Below, in pieces: positions 6,410-13,498 of a stretch of DNA of 13,498 nucleotides. The translations under genes and the position numbers were made by a program. The DNA is taken from positions 1 through 13,498 of the forward strand of contig DAFJ01000072.1 in assembly GCA_002497905.1 (NCBI GenBank), in the 5' to 3' direction. The notes beneath the pieces were generated by a model that was given only the letters and a program-made list of their open reading frames with translations, was not told the origin of the DNA and ran no database searches. Within the stretch, counting starts at the first letter, position 1; each line of letters starts with the position of its first letter. Source of the DNA: Euryarchaeota archaeon UBA251. GTDB taxonomy: Archaea; Thermoplasmatota; Poseidoniia; Poseidoniales; Thalassarchaeaceae.

Positions 6410-7556
6410 AGAGCCCGCGAACGATTTCTCGTCCGATGATCATCCGCTGGACTTGGCTACTGCCCTCATAGATCTGCATCACCTTTGCCGCACGCATTAG
6501 GCGAGCGACAGGGTACTCTTCCGAGTAGCCGTATCCACCGAATACTTGTACTGCATCAGTAGTGATACGCATTGCAGCATCCGCAGCGAATCGTTTAGCG
6601 TGTGCAGCGAACTCTGTGTTACGTTCCCCATTATCCATCATCCACGCAGCCTTCCAAGTGAGTAGGCGTGCGGCTTCGATATCGGTCTTCATATCAGCAA
6701 GCATGAACTGGATTGTCTGGTGTTGATGGAGTTTCTTTCCAAATGTGACTCTCTCATCTGCGTATTGTAAGGCATGTTCGTACGCGGCTTGGCTAATGCC
6801 AGTGGCATGTGCGGCGATACTCGGACGTGAGACGTCGAACGCTGCCATAGCGTTGAACCATCCAGATCCTTCCACGCCACCGACCAAGTTTGCTTCTGGA
6901 ACTCGTACGTTCTCGAAATTAACCGCACGAGTATCAGAGGCACGTTGGCCCATATTGTTCTCCTTCTTGCCCAAAGAGACGCCATCCCAATCGGCTTCGA
7001 CAATGAAACCACTCATTCCCTTGTATCCTGCATCCTTGTCCGTGTAGGCGAGAACAAAGTACCAATCTGCCTTTCCAGCGCCTGTAATCCACATCTTGTT
7101 TCCATTGAGGATGTAGTCATCACCATCTCGGACCGCAGTGCTTTGGATTGCTGCGACGTCACTTCCTGCACCGGGTTCGGTAACTGCATAAGCAGCAATC
7201 GAGGGCTTCTCAACTAGCCAGCCGAGATATTTCTGCTTCTGTTCCTCAGTACCTCCTGTAATGATGGGTGCAGCGGTAAGGCCATTCGAATATGCTGCTG
7301 TAGCGAACCCAGGATCACCCCATGCAAGTTTCTCCTGTACTACAGCTTCCGTGAGGCATCCGAAGCCCATTCCTCCGTATTCCTCAGGTATGTGTAGATT
7401 CATCAGACCGAGTTCGTGTGCCTCTGCGATAGCCTCCATGGGGAATTCACTGTTCTCATCCCAATGTTCGGCCATTGGGCGGATTGAATCTCGTGCGAAC
7501 TCGTGTGCGAGTTCCTTCAGCATCTCCTGCTCCTCTGACAGTGTGAGGTCGACCAT
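6408..7556 (-). CDS. Acyl-CoA dehydrogenase, medium-chain (MCAD)-like
   Basis: An FAD flavoprotein of 382 residues that would oxidise acyl-CoA to trans-2-enoyl-CoA, the first step of beta-oxidation or of branched-chain acyl-CoA breakdown, passing electrons to electron-transfer flavoprotein. Family landmarks are the FAD/substrate motif AVTEPGAGSDVAA (residues 124-136), MWITGAGKADWYF (155-167), NMGQRASDTR (201-210), RVTFGKKLHQHQTIQFMLAD (269-288), the FGGYGYSEEYPV segment (339-350), and QIYEGSSQVQR (361-371) with catalytic Glu364 in the position used by MCAD. Wording is strikingly close to mitochondrial MCAD, but chain-length specificity cannot be read from sequence. It is full length. The 53-base gap upstream shows no strong Shine-Dalgarno; the downstream MocA-like gene is coupled. 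The E1 fusion two genes upstream could feed it branched acyl-CoAs. Confidence 0.95.
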   Translation of the reverse strand: MVDLTLSEEQEMLKELAHEFARDSIRPMAEHWDENSEFPMEAIAEAHELGLMNLHIPEEYGGMGFGCLTEAVVQEKLAWGDPGFATAAYSNGLTAAPIITGGTEEQKQKYLGWLVEKPSIAAYAVTEPGAGSDVAAIQSTAVRDGDDYILNGNKMWITGAGKADWYFVLAYTDKDAGYKGMSGFIVEADWDGVSLGKKENNMGQRASDTRAVNFENVRVPEANLVGGVEGSGWFNAMAAFDVSRPSIAAHATGISQAAYEHALQYADERVTFGKKLHQHQTIQFMLADMKTDIEAARLLTWKAAWMMDNGERNTEFAAHAKRFAADAAMRITTDAVQVFGGYGYSEEYPVARLMRAAKVMQIYEGSSQVQRMIIGREIVRGL

Positions 7557-7609
7557 GCTTGGGGCAGTCGTCGTCCCGACTTAGCATTCACCCCGCCGCT
7601 CGGAGTACT

Positions 7610-8710
7610 CTAGATGATGTTTGACGCTGCGATCAGAAGTCCGACGAAGATTGCGTAGCAGCCGACAAGAACGCCACCTTCCCATCGTTGGAATTTGAAA
7701 TCTGTGTACATGAATAGCAGGCTGAGACCCGTTGTGATGATTGTCGCCGGGATAATGAGATAGAAGAAAATGTCCGACGAACCAATCGTGACTGGGTGAA
7801 CTAGGGCAGTTATGCCGATAGAAAGGAGCGGGTCGGTAATGTTCGAACCGATAAGAGTGCCAATAGCGACTCCTTTAGAATGTCTGGCGGCAGTTAGGGC
7901 AACTGCGAGTTCAGGCAACGACGTTCCGATAGCTGTAACCGTGGCACCGATAAATGATGGTGGGATAGACATCGCTTCCGCAATATTGGTTGCGGATGAA
8001 ACCAGAACTGTAGCGGACCAGATTGCGAGAGAAAGTCCTACAACTACACTCGCGAGTAGGGCGTAATCGTTCATTTCAACTGGCGTAACATCGACTTCGG
8101 GTCCTTTCAGAATGAGTTCATCCTCTCTGATATCATCCCTCTGATGGATTAGATTCACTAGATACATCAGATACACTAGACAGAGGATTAACCCCTCCAT
8201 TCGATCGAGTTTTGCATCAATAAGAATCAGCATCGTCAAGACGATGACTGCTAGGAACATGAGTAGTCCATCGCGAGCTAGCCAATCGGGCCGGACTTCT
8301 AAGGGATGAATCATGACGACAATCCCGAGAACGAGGCTAATCTGTACAAGTACAGAGCCGTAGATGTTTCCAAGGGCAAAATCGGATGCACATGCTTCTG
8401 GAGTGCAACCGTTAGCAGCGACCTCTAGTGAGGAACTGACTCCAACAAGAATCTCTGGCATCGATGTTCCAATACTTACGATGGTTAGTCCGATAATGAG
8501 TTCAGACATACCAAACCGCCGAGCGACAGTTTTCACAGCGTTAACGAACATATCTGCACTTAGGATGAGTAAGCCGGTTGAGAGCAGGAGTATACCTATG
8601 CTCAACCAGAATGATTCACTCGCCATCATTAGGACCAATATGGCAAGTGTGAAGGCGAGAGTATAGGCCGCCATTTTCGGCCGATTAGACTCAGCATTAG
8701 CCTCGCCCAT
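7610..8710 (-). CDS. Ca2+/cation antiporter (CaCA family; YrbG / archaeal NCX-like)
   Basis: This 366-residue integral membrane exchanger moves Ca2+ out against Na+ (or another cation). The two inverted alpha repeats are clear: alpha-1 has GLTIVSIGTSMPE (Glu86) and alpha-2 has GATVTAIGTSLPEL (Glu267), the paired central acidic residues. The second halves differ: alpha-1 reads GNIYGSVLVQ (Gln123) and alpha-2 reads GSNITD (Asp293). By my spacing from the GS motif these correspond to Asn81 and Asp240 of the Methanocaldococcus exchanger, so Asn has become Gln. About 11 hydrophobic segments are visible, including an extra N-terminal one (13-30) ahead of the usual first helix. A short loop within alpha-1 contains two Cys (102 and 107). 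A charged hydrophilic loop (about 189-213) separates the halves. A purine-rich GGGGAAGGAG run just upstream supports the ATG at 8710. Confidence 0.9.
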   Translation of the reverse strand: MGEANAESNRPKMAAYTLAFTLAILVLMMASESFWLSIGILLLSTGLLILSADMFVNAVKTVARRFGMSELIIGLTIVSIGTSMPEILVGVSSSLEVAANGCTPEACASDFALGNIYGSVLVQISLVLGIVVMIHPLEVRPDWLARDGLLMFLAVIVLTMLILIDAKLDRMEGLILCLVYLMYLVNLIHQRDDIREDELILKGPEVDVTPVEMNDYALLASVVVGLSLAIWSATVLVSSATNIAEAMSIPPSFIGATVTAIGTSLPELAVALTAARHSKGVAIGTLIGSNITDPLLSIGITALVHPVTIGSSDIFFYLIIPATIITTGLSLLFMYTDFKFQRWEGGVLVGCYAIFVGLLIAASNII

Positions 8711-8711
8711 A

Positions 8712-8721
8712 CTCCTTCCCC
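8712..8721 (-). promoter_or_regulatory. Ribosome binding site of the exchanger gene
   Basis: The - strand reads GGGGAAGGAG immediately before the ATG at 8710. The GGGGAA part lies 5 bases from the start and the GGAG part only 1 base away, so the former is the likely functional core. Confidence 0.5.
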
Positions 8722-8763
8722 TTGTTTGTTGATAATGGACGTGTCGGAATTAGATTGGCACCT

Positions 8764-11355
8764 TTATCCAATGAGAGCACGTAGATGTTGAACCACGAGA
8801 TCGACATCTGGAATTGTGTAATCCTCTAATGGGGGGGCGAAGGGAACTGGTGTATCGAGAGCTCCCACAATCATCGGGGGCGCTTCTAGGGACCAGAAAG
8901 CCTCTTCCTGGATTCTGCTAGATACTGTGTGAGCAAAACCACCGGTCCACTGTGCTTCTTGAAGGACGAGTAGCCGTCCTGTTCGCTGCACTGAGTCAAT
9001 ACATGTATCCGCATCGAAGGGCTGTAGTGTTCTTAGATCGATTATCTCGGTTTCGATGCCTTCTGCAGCAACAAGATCTGCTGCATGTCGTGCGACGTGA
9101 ACCATGGCCCCCCATGTGACGATTGTCACATCGCTTCCACCACGTATGATTTTGGCTTTACCAATCTCCCTTGGTCCTTCACCTGCATCCAATCGGGAAA
9201 GCACGGTCTTAGTGTCGACAAGTTGGTTGATTGAATCACCCCATCCCGTTTTCCCCCCACGGAGGCCATACATCCCAATGTGTTCGAGGAACACGACTGG
9301 GTCGGGAAGGGCGGCTGCTTCAATGAGGAGGTCATAGGCATCTTGAGGACAGGAGGGGAACAGGATGACGAGGCCAGGATCGTTTGTGAACCAAGATTCA
9401 ATCATGTTCGCATGGAATGGACCTGATCGTGTCTTTGCCCCTAGTGGAATACGCACCGTCAACGGGACATCAGCGCCCCATCTCCAACGGAGTTGAGCAG
9501 CGTTATTGATGAGTGCATTCATTGCGAGAGCCGCGAATCCTCCGAACTGGATTTCTGCCATCGGGCGCATCCCACCAAGAGCTGCTCCAGTTGCTGCATG
9601 GATGATTGCAGCCTCGGAGAGAGGCATATCGAGTAGTAGGTCCCCATGGCCTGCCGTACGCAGAGGTATATTCATCCCAAACGCACCTGCAACTTCCATG
9701 TCTTCACCCATGAAAACCGTGGATTGACCATACCGTTCTGCGATTGCTATCATACCGTTCTGAATCGCTCTACCTAGGGTCCATGCGTTTCTTTCTTCAG
9801 AGAACTGTATCGCCATCTCCCCGTTGGCTACCTTCGAATCTTTCACAGTTCTATTACTTGCAGAGACAATACGTTCCAAGCGCGCACCCTTTAGGTCCGC
9901 ATCGTGAAGGCTGGTAATGCCTCTTGTGACGGTTTCCGGTACTGGCCAAGGCATCGCTTCCATCTCTAATCTTGCAGCGTCGACGAGTGATTTCTCCTCT
10001 GTTTCCATGCGGAGGATATCTTGTTCCTCAACACCATCCGAAATCAACTGGTCTCGGTGGTTTGGCAATGGATCCTTTGCTTCCCAATATGCGAGCAGAT
10101 TTTTGTCAGCATATCCTGGAGGGTTACCGGATGGGGCTCCAAGATATAGGTCGTCGTGATGGTGTGCATGGCCACATCCTCGCATGGTTTCTACATGAAT
10201 CAGAGTAGGTCCGTGGCCGGCAAGAGCGAATTCACGAGCGACAGCCGTGGATGCGTAGAATTGTGCGGGGTCGGATCCATCAATCGTCCAACCTGGGAAT
10301 CCCATCGCCGCCGCCTTATCTCCAAATGTCTCCACCCCTGACTGACCGGTAACAAAGGTGTCCAGCGCAATCTGATTGTTTTGAATCATGAATCCAATTG
10401 GTAGGCTTCGAGCGCCTGCGAAGTTCATAGCTTCCCAAAATTCACCTGAACTACTGCACCCCTCTCCAACCGGAGCGAGATGAAAACGTCGTGCATCGAG
10501 TCTAGCAGCAGCGAGGGCAACACCAGTCAATGTCGCTGAAGCGATGGGTAGAGGTGCAGTAGGCGGGAGCACCCTCTTGTTCCATTCACCGATATGGAGG
10601 TCTCTTCCTCCTGCACCGGGATGACCTCCGTCCATGTATGATCCGGATTTACCTATTTGGGCTGCGAATATTTCCAGTGGCGTCTGACCCATGGATAGAG
10701 CAAGGCCAACGTCTCGAATCATAGGGGCGACAACATCTGCCCGATTGCGTTCTTCAGGCGGGAGATCCATAGCTCTCCTCAGAGCAGATGCACAGGCAAC
10801 TACTCCTTCCTGCCAAGTTGAGCGGAATCCCTTGCCCCCGAATTTGCCTCCATCGGGGGTCTCGATACCATTGGTGAAGAGGTCCTTGAGATGCTCATCT
10901 AGAAGTCGAGTACGATGCATCCAGCGTTGCCAATCCATACGGAGATCCACATCGATGGATGCCGTATACGCAATACGTCGAAGGTGAAGTCGAACATCAA
11001 TCATGAATCGTTGTAGCCGTCTACTAAGGTGTAGGTGCCCTAAACGACGAGGGATAATCTCTCGATCGAGCACTGATGTAAGTTGAGGTTCTGTCCGTCG
11101 AGTATCAAGGTTTGATTCCAGTGAATCGGTGAATTCCTCCATGGTGCTGTGGAAAGCTGCCCCATCCCAACGTATGGGGTCAGGAAATGCCTCATCCCAG
11201 AGGTGTGCCACTAAACGGAGATGTCCGTCATGTCGTTCTGCAATGAAACGGAGTAGGTCATCCCGGACATTCTGTGAGGAGATTGAACGATGGAAATCCA
11301 GATGTCGTCGCGGGCGCCACTCCGCACCAGGGACCGGATTCATCTCGCCTTGCAT
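8764..11355 (-). CDS. 2-oxoacid dehydrogenase E1 component, alpha and beta subunits fused (branched-chain/pyruvate type)
   Basis: This 863-residue thiamine-diphosphate enzyme would decarboxylate a 2-oxoacid and acylate the lipoyl group of an E2 partner. The E1-alpha domain (about 141-480) has GGRDLHIGEWN (His254), the thiamine motif GEG(297-299)...NN(326-327) and the His-rich loop GHAHHHDD (395-402). GEG rather than GDG is typical of branched-chain enzymes. The E1-beta domain (about 515-863) has FMGEDMEVAGAFG, PLSEAAI with the cofactor-activating Glu581, PFHANMIESWF (His648) and the transketolase C-terminal domain from about 735. The first 140 residues are an extension not seen in standard E1-alpha. 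Alpha plus beta normally total about 740 residues. GAGGA 6 bases upstream supports ATG 11355. No E2, E3 or lipoyl protein lies in the window. Substrate is inferred only; acetoin- or pyruvate-type activity is possible. Confidence 0.92.
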   Translation of the reverse strand: MQGEMNPVPGAEWRPRRHLDFHRSISSQNVRDDLLRFIAERHDGHLRLVAHLWDEAFPDPIRWDGAAFHSTMEEFTDSLESNLDTRRTEPQLTSVLDREIIPRRLGHLHLSRRLQRFMIDVRLHLRRIAYTASIDVDLRMDWQRWMHRTRLLDEHLKDLFTNGIETPDGGKFGGKGFRSTWQEGVVACASALRRAMDLPPEERNRADVVAPMIRDVGLALSMGQTPLEIFAAQIGKSGSYMDGGHPGAGGRDLHIGEWNKRVLPPTAPLPIASATLTGVALAAARLDARRFHLAPVGEGCSSSGEFWEAMNFAGARSLPIGFMIQNNQIALDTFVTGQSGVETFGDKAAAMGFPGWTIDGSDPAQFYASTAVAREFALAGHGPTLIHVETMRGCGHAHHHDDLYLGAPSGNPPGYADKNLLAYWEAKDPLPNHRDQLISDGVEEQDILRMETEEKSLVDAARLEMEAMPWPVPETVTRGITSLHDADLKGARLERIVSASNRTVKDSKVANGEMAIQFSEERNAWTLGRAIQNGMIAIAERYGQSTVFMGEDMEVAGAFGMNIPLRTAGHGDLLLDMPLSEAAIIHAATGAALGGMRPMAEIQFGGFAALAMNALINNAAQLRWRWGADVPLTVRIPLGAKTRSGPFHANMIESWFTNDPGLVILFPSCPQDAYDLLIEAAALPDPVVFLEHIGMYGLRGGKTGWGDSINQLVDTKTVLSRLDAGEGPREIGKAKIIRGGSDVTIVTWGAMVHVARHAADLVAAEGIETEIIDLRTLQPFDADTCIDSVQRTGRLLVLQEAQWTGGFAHTVSSRIQEEAFWSLEAPPMIVGALDTPVPFAPPLEDYTIPDVDLVVQHLRALIG

Positions 11356-11361
11356 TCCGAT

Positions 11362-11366
11362 TCCTC
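11362..11366 (-). promoter_or_regulatory. Ribosome binding site of the E1 fusion gene
   Basis: GAGGA on the - strand lies 6 bases before the ATG at 11355. This supports that start over the in-frame ATG four codons later at 11343. Confidence 0.6.
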
Positions 11367-11405
11367 AAACTTACCAGAGGAAGCCGCCATTCAAACGATT
11401 CGGCC

Positions 11406-12383
11406 TCAATTCTTGTTGCGGCCGAGAGCATCCAAGGCATCAGATGCCATTTGTGCCGCGTCTTGGACCTGAGTTAGGAGTGTAGTGTCCTCAATCCGGC
11501 CGGGCAGCCCAAGTTCGAACAGCAGTTCCTCAAACATTTCTAGGCTTAATCTCGTCATATTGAGGGCATTCGGATCAACCTTCTCATATTCTGTTTCATC
11601 CGTAATGATGGCTACTTCATCTGGCATAACCATGAGGCGTTCGAGTGAGATCGCGATTTCTTCTTCAAGCTCCTTTGCACGCTTTTCCATCGCTTCAATC
11701 ATCTTGCTGCTGACACGAGCACTTCGGACCTCGGCTTCTTTATCCTCTATGTCGGACATATCCTCATCTGTACCTACGATAAGCCGATCGAAGGCAGCAC
11801 GAAGGATTTCACGGACACGGTCGGGTTCCACGTCGTCCCCATCTAAGTCAAGATCATCGAGGATTTTGAGAACAAATTCCTCATCGATTGTAGCGTCGTC
11901 AAGGACTTCCTTGAGGATAGGTAACGCCCATCCAGGTTCGTCTGCAGTGACATTTACTTCGAAGACACCTGTGCTTTTACCCTTTGATTTAATCTCAGCA
12001 GGAGGGGGGACAAAGGCCTTCGTTGCATGCTTGTTTAGTTGAGTAACAAGGAGATTCATGTCCACTGGTTTTTGGATAACTTCAGAGATTCCAGCCTGTG
12101 TCGCTGCAACTAGATGATCTTCGTCGCTTTGGGTTGAGAGGAGGACGATTCTAGACTTTAGAGCGAACTCTGGGTCGGAGGTCATCCTAGAGCAAGATCC
12201 GAGGGCATCTCCGGTAGTCCAGATGGCATCCACTAGTACTACATCAGGCATCGTAGCTAGTGCTGTACCTTCGCATTGCCGGAGGGTGCTAATCCGTGTT
12301 ACATTGAATCCATGTCGTTCAATACTGGAGGCCAATAGGCTTCTCCGACCATCCTGTTCGTCCGCGATGAGAACGGATGGCAT
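11406..12383 (-). CDS. Response-regulator receiver domain protein with unrecognised acidic C-terminal half
   Basis: A 325-residue cytoplasmic protein. Residues 1-120 form a CheY-like receiver: acidic pair Asp8/Glu9, a phosphoacceptor in VVLVDAIW (Asp52), the Ser83-Thr84 switch at the end of strand 4, and Lys105 in IQKPVD. It should therefore be phosphorylatable by a histidine kinase, none of which is in the window. Residues 121-149 are a Pro/Lys-rich linker. Residues 150-325 are strongly acidic and mostly helical, with a probable coiled coil (about 225-252, KMIEAMEKRAKELEEEIAIS). I recognise no DNA-binding, GGDEF, kinase or methyltransferase output, so it probably acts through protein contacts. 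No Shine-Dalgarno sits at normal spacing before ATG 12383, which would fit a leaderless message, and no in-frame start exists further upstream. It is 65 bases after the MoeZ-like gene and 50 before the E1 fusion; a link to either is conjecture. Confidence 0.8.
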   Translation of the reverse strand: MPSVLIADEQDGRRSLLASSIERHGFNVTRISTLRQCEGTALATMPDVVLVDAIWTTGDALGSCSRMTSDPEFALKSRIVLLSTQSDEDHLVAATQAGISEVIQKPVDMNLLVTQLNKHATKAFVPPPAEIKSKGKSTGVFEVNVTADEPGWALPILKEVLDDATIDEEFVLKILDDLDLDGDDVEPDRVREILRAAFDRLIVGTDEDMSDIEDKEAEVRSARVSSKMIEAMEKRAKELEEEIAISLERLMVMPDEVAIITDETEYEKVDPNALNMTRLSLEMFEELLFELGLPGRIEDTTLLTQVQDAAQMASDALDALGRNKN

Positions 12384-12448
12384 GGGCCGATGTCTATCTC
12401 GCCTAACTTGAATCTTGCATTCCTAAGCAGACTCCTGAATGGGATTGC

Positions 12449-13498
12449 TCAGTATCTTGGCATCGTGGGGTCAATTTCTGCTGACCATGCGAGGATGCCA
12501 CCAGCAAGGTTGTGGAGTAGTTCCGGGTCTCTGCCACTTGCAGCGAGCGCATGAATGGCAGTCATGCTGCGTATTCCACTGCGGCAGTAGACGACAACAA
12601 CACGATCTGAGGGAATTTCATCAATGTGCATTTGGATATCCGTATGCCTAACTCGAAGGTCGGTATCTGGAATAGAACAGATATCTTCCTCTTCGGCCCT
12701 GCGCACGTCCAACAAGAATGGTGGCTCCTCCTGCTGCATGAGGTCGTGCAGTTCAGTCACAGTCATCGAGTTCATTGGCATCCCTCCATCTGTAGCGCAT
12801 CTTGATTCTGCATAATCGTTGTGACGATTTAATTCAGTTATCTCTTGACGAGTAGTTGAGGCTTCATAGGTCAAGTGTCGCGTTTCCATCGTTTTCGTGT
12901 CAATCAACATGAGACGACCTGAGAGTGGTTCGCCGATACCACTGAGGATTTTGATTGCCTCCATCGCTTGGATTGATCCTAGGATGCCTGGAAGGGCTCC
13001 GATTACACCGGCTTCTTCGCAGTTGAGTACAGTTCCTGGTGGGGGGGGGTCTGGATGTAGATCACGATACCGGGGCCCGTTCTCGTGATTGAAAACAGTG
13101 ACTTGTCCCTCATAGCGGAACAGGCTTGCATGAACCCATGGGATATTTGCTATGGCACAAGCATCGTCAATTAGGTAGCGGGTGGGAAGGTTATCTGTTC
13201 CATCGATAAGTATGTCAACGTCATTCAAGAGATCGAGGGCGTTTTCTGTCGTCATTCGCGTTTGATGAACCTCACATTCCACTAGGGGATTGAGCATCTG
13301 AATCCGCCTTGCTGCTGAATCTACTTTCGATTCACCGATTTCAGCGTTTGAATGGATTACTTGTCGTTGAAGATTAGTCTCATCCACAGTGTCGTTATCC
13401 ACGATTCTGATTCTTCCGATACCTGCCGCAGCAAGGTACAACAGGGCGGGTGATCCAAGGCCCCCTGCTCCGATACAGATCACAGTACTATCGACAAG
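12449..13498 (-). CDS. MoeZ/UbaA-type E1-like adenylyltransferase with C-terminal rhodanese domain (5' end outside window)
   Basis: 349 residues are visible. The frame stays open to the window edge (LVDSTVICIGAGGLGSP), so GTG 13483 is internal and roughly 25-30 N-terminal residues are missing. The ThiF/MoeB domain has the ATP loop GAGGLGSP (13471-13448), NLQRQVI, GESKVDSA and LIDGTDNLPTR. After a linker the rhodanese domain carries the active-site loop YCRSGIRS (Cys codon 12586-12584). Such proteins adenylate the C-terminal glycine of ubiquitin-like carriers (MoaD, ThiS, archaeal SAMPs) and then add sulfur, for molybdopterin, thiamine or tRNA thiolation. The usual CxxC zinc pair is replaced by RYRD (13072-13061) and the second pair is also absent; the segment RYRDLHPDPPPPG...NCEEAGV resembles actinobacterial MoeZ, which likewise lacks zinc. 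It heads the visible - strand gene series. Confidence 0.9.
   Translation of the reverse strand, partial: LVDSTVICIGAGGLGSPALLYLAAAGIGRIRIVDNDTVDETNLQRQVIHSNAEIGESKVDSAARRIQMLNPLVECEVHQTRMTTENALDLLNDVDILIDGTDNLPTRYLIDDACAIANIPWVHASLFRYEGQVTVFNHENGPRYRDLHPDPPPPGTVLNCEEAGVIGALPGILGSIQAMEAIKILSGIGEPLSGRLMLIDTKTMETRHLTYEASTTRQEITELNRHNDYAESRCATDGGMPMNSMTVTELHDLMQQEEPPFLLDVRRAEEEDICSIPDTDLRVRHTDIQMHIDEIPSDRVVVVYCRSGIRSMTAIHALAASGRDPELLHNLAGGILAWSAEIDPTMPRY

Noticed and set aside
11485..12042. 185-residue Ser-rich open frame opposite the receiver-domain gene
   Set aside because: It is the shadow of an acidic, helical coding sequence (GAx codons read back as TCx Ser); the - strand frame contains a complete receiver domain.
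13481..13483. GTG at 13483 as the start of the MoeZ-like gene
   Set aside because: It falls only four codons before the ATP-binding GAGGLGSP loop, whereas family members have about 25-30 residues before it, and the frame remains open to the window edge.

Overview
The window looks like a stretch of a planktonic euryarchaeal genome, most likely Marine Group II (Candidatus Poseidoniales) or a close relative. The lines of evidence are a huge Asp-rich thrombospondin-type-3 surface protein with one C-terminal membrane anchor and a short aromatic cytoplasmic end, compact gene spacing, and an aerobic heterotroph gene set (acyl-CoA dehydrogenase, 2-oxoacid dehydrogenase E1). This is a judgement from protein style, not from a marker gene; no rRNA, tRNA, CRISPR array or mobile element is visible.

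Layout. Bases 1-5817 read on the + strand: the last 24 codons of a probable membrane protein (1-75), a TrhO-type rhodanese tRNA hydroxylase (123-983), a giant secreted and anchored protein with a beta-propeller-like half and a calcium-binding repeat half (989-4291), and a RhlE-like DEAD-box RNA helicase (4387-5817). Bases 5823-13498 read on the - strand, in transcription order: a MoeZ/UbaA-type E1-like sulfurtransferase cut by the window edge, a receiver-domain protein with an unrecognised C-terminal half, a fused E1 alpha/beta 2-oxoacid dehydrogenase, a CaCA-family cation/calcium exchanger, an MCAD-like acyl-CoA dehydrogenase, and a MocA-like nucleotidyltransferase. The two blocks converge with only 5 bases between stop codons. 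No gene-free stretch exceeds 90 bases.

How the genes may work together. TrhO (wobble uridine hydroxylation) and the helicase concern RNA. The MoeZ-like protein supplies sulfur through thiocarboxylated carrier proteins, and the MocA-like protein may finish molybdenum cofactor, although no molybdoenzyme is present. The E1 fusion and the acyl-CoA dehydrogenase fit oxidation of branched-chain keto acids or fatty acids. The acyl-CoA dehydrogenase and the MocA-like gene are closely coupled (9 bases, Shine-Dalgarno overlapping the stop codon). The other - strand genes are 50-65 bases apart, so they may form one operon or several small units.

No clearly new multi-gene system is visible. The most unusual items are the alternating 22/27-residue calcium-repeat register and the cytoplasmic tail of the giant surface protein, the receiver protein with an unknown output domain next to the E1 fusion, the extended N-terminus of that fusion, and the asymmetric ion-binding motif of the exchanger.
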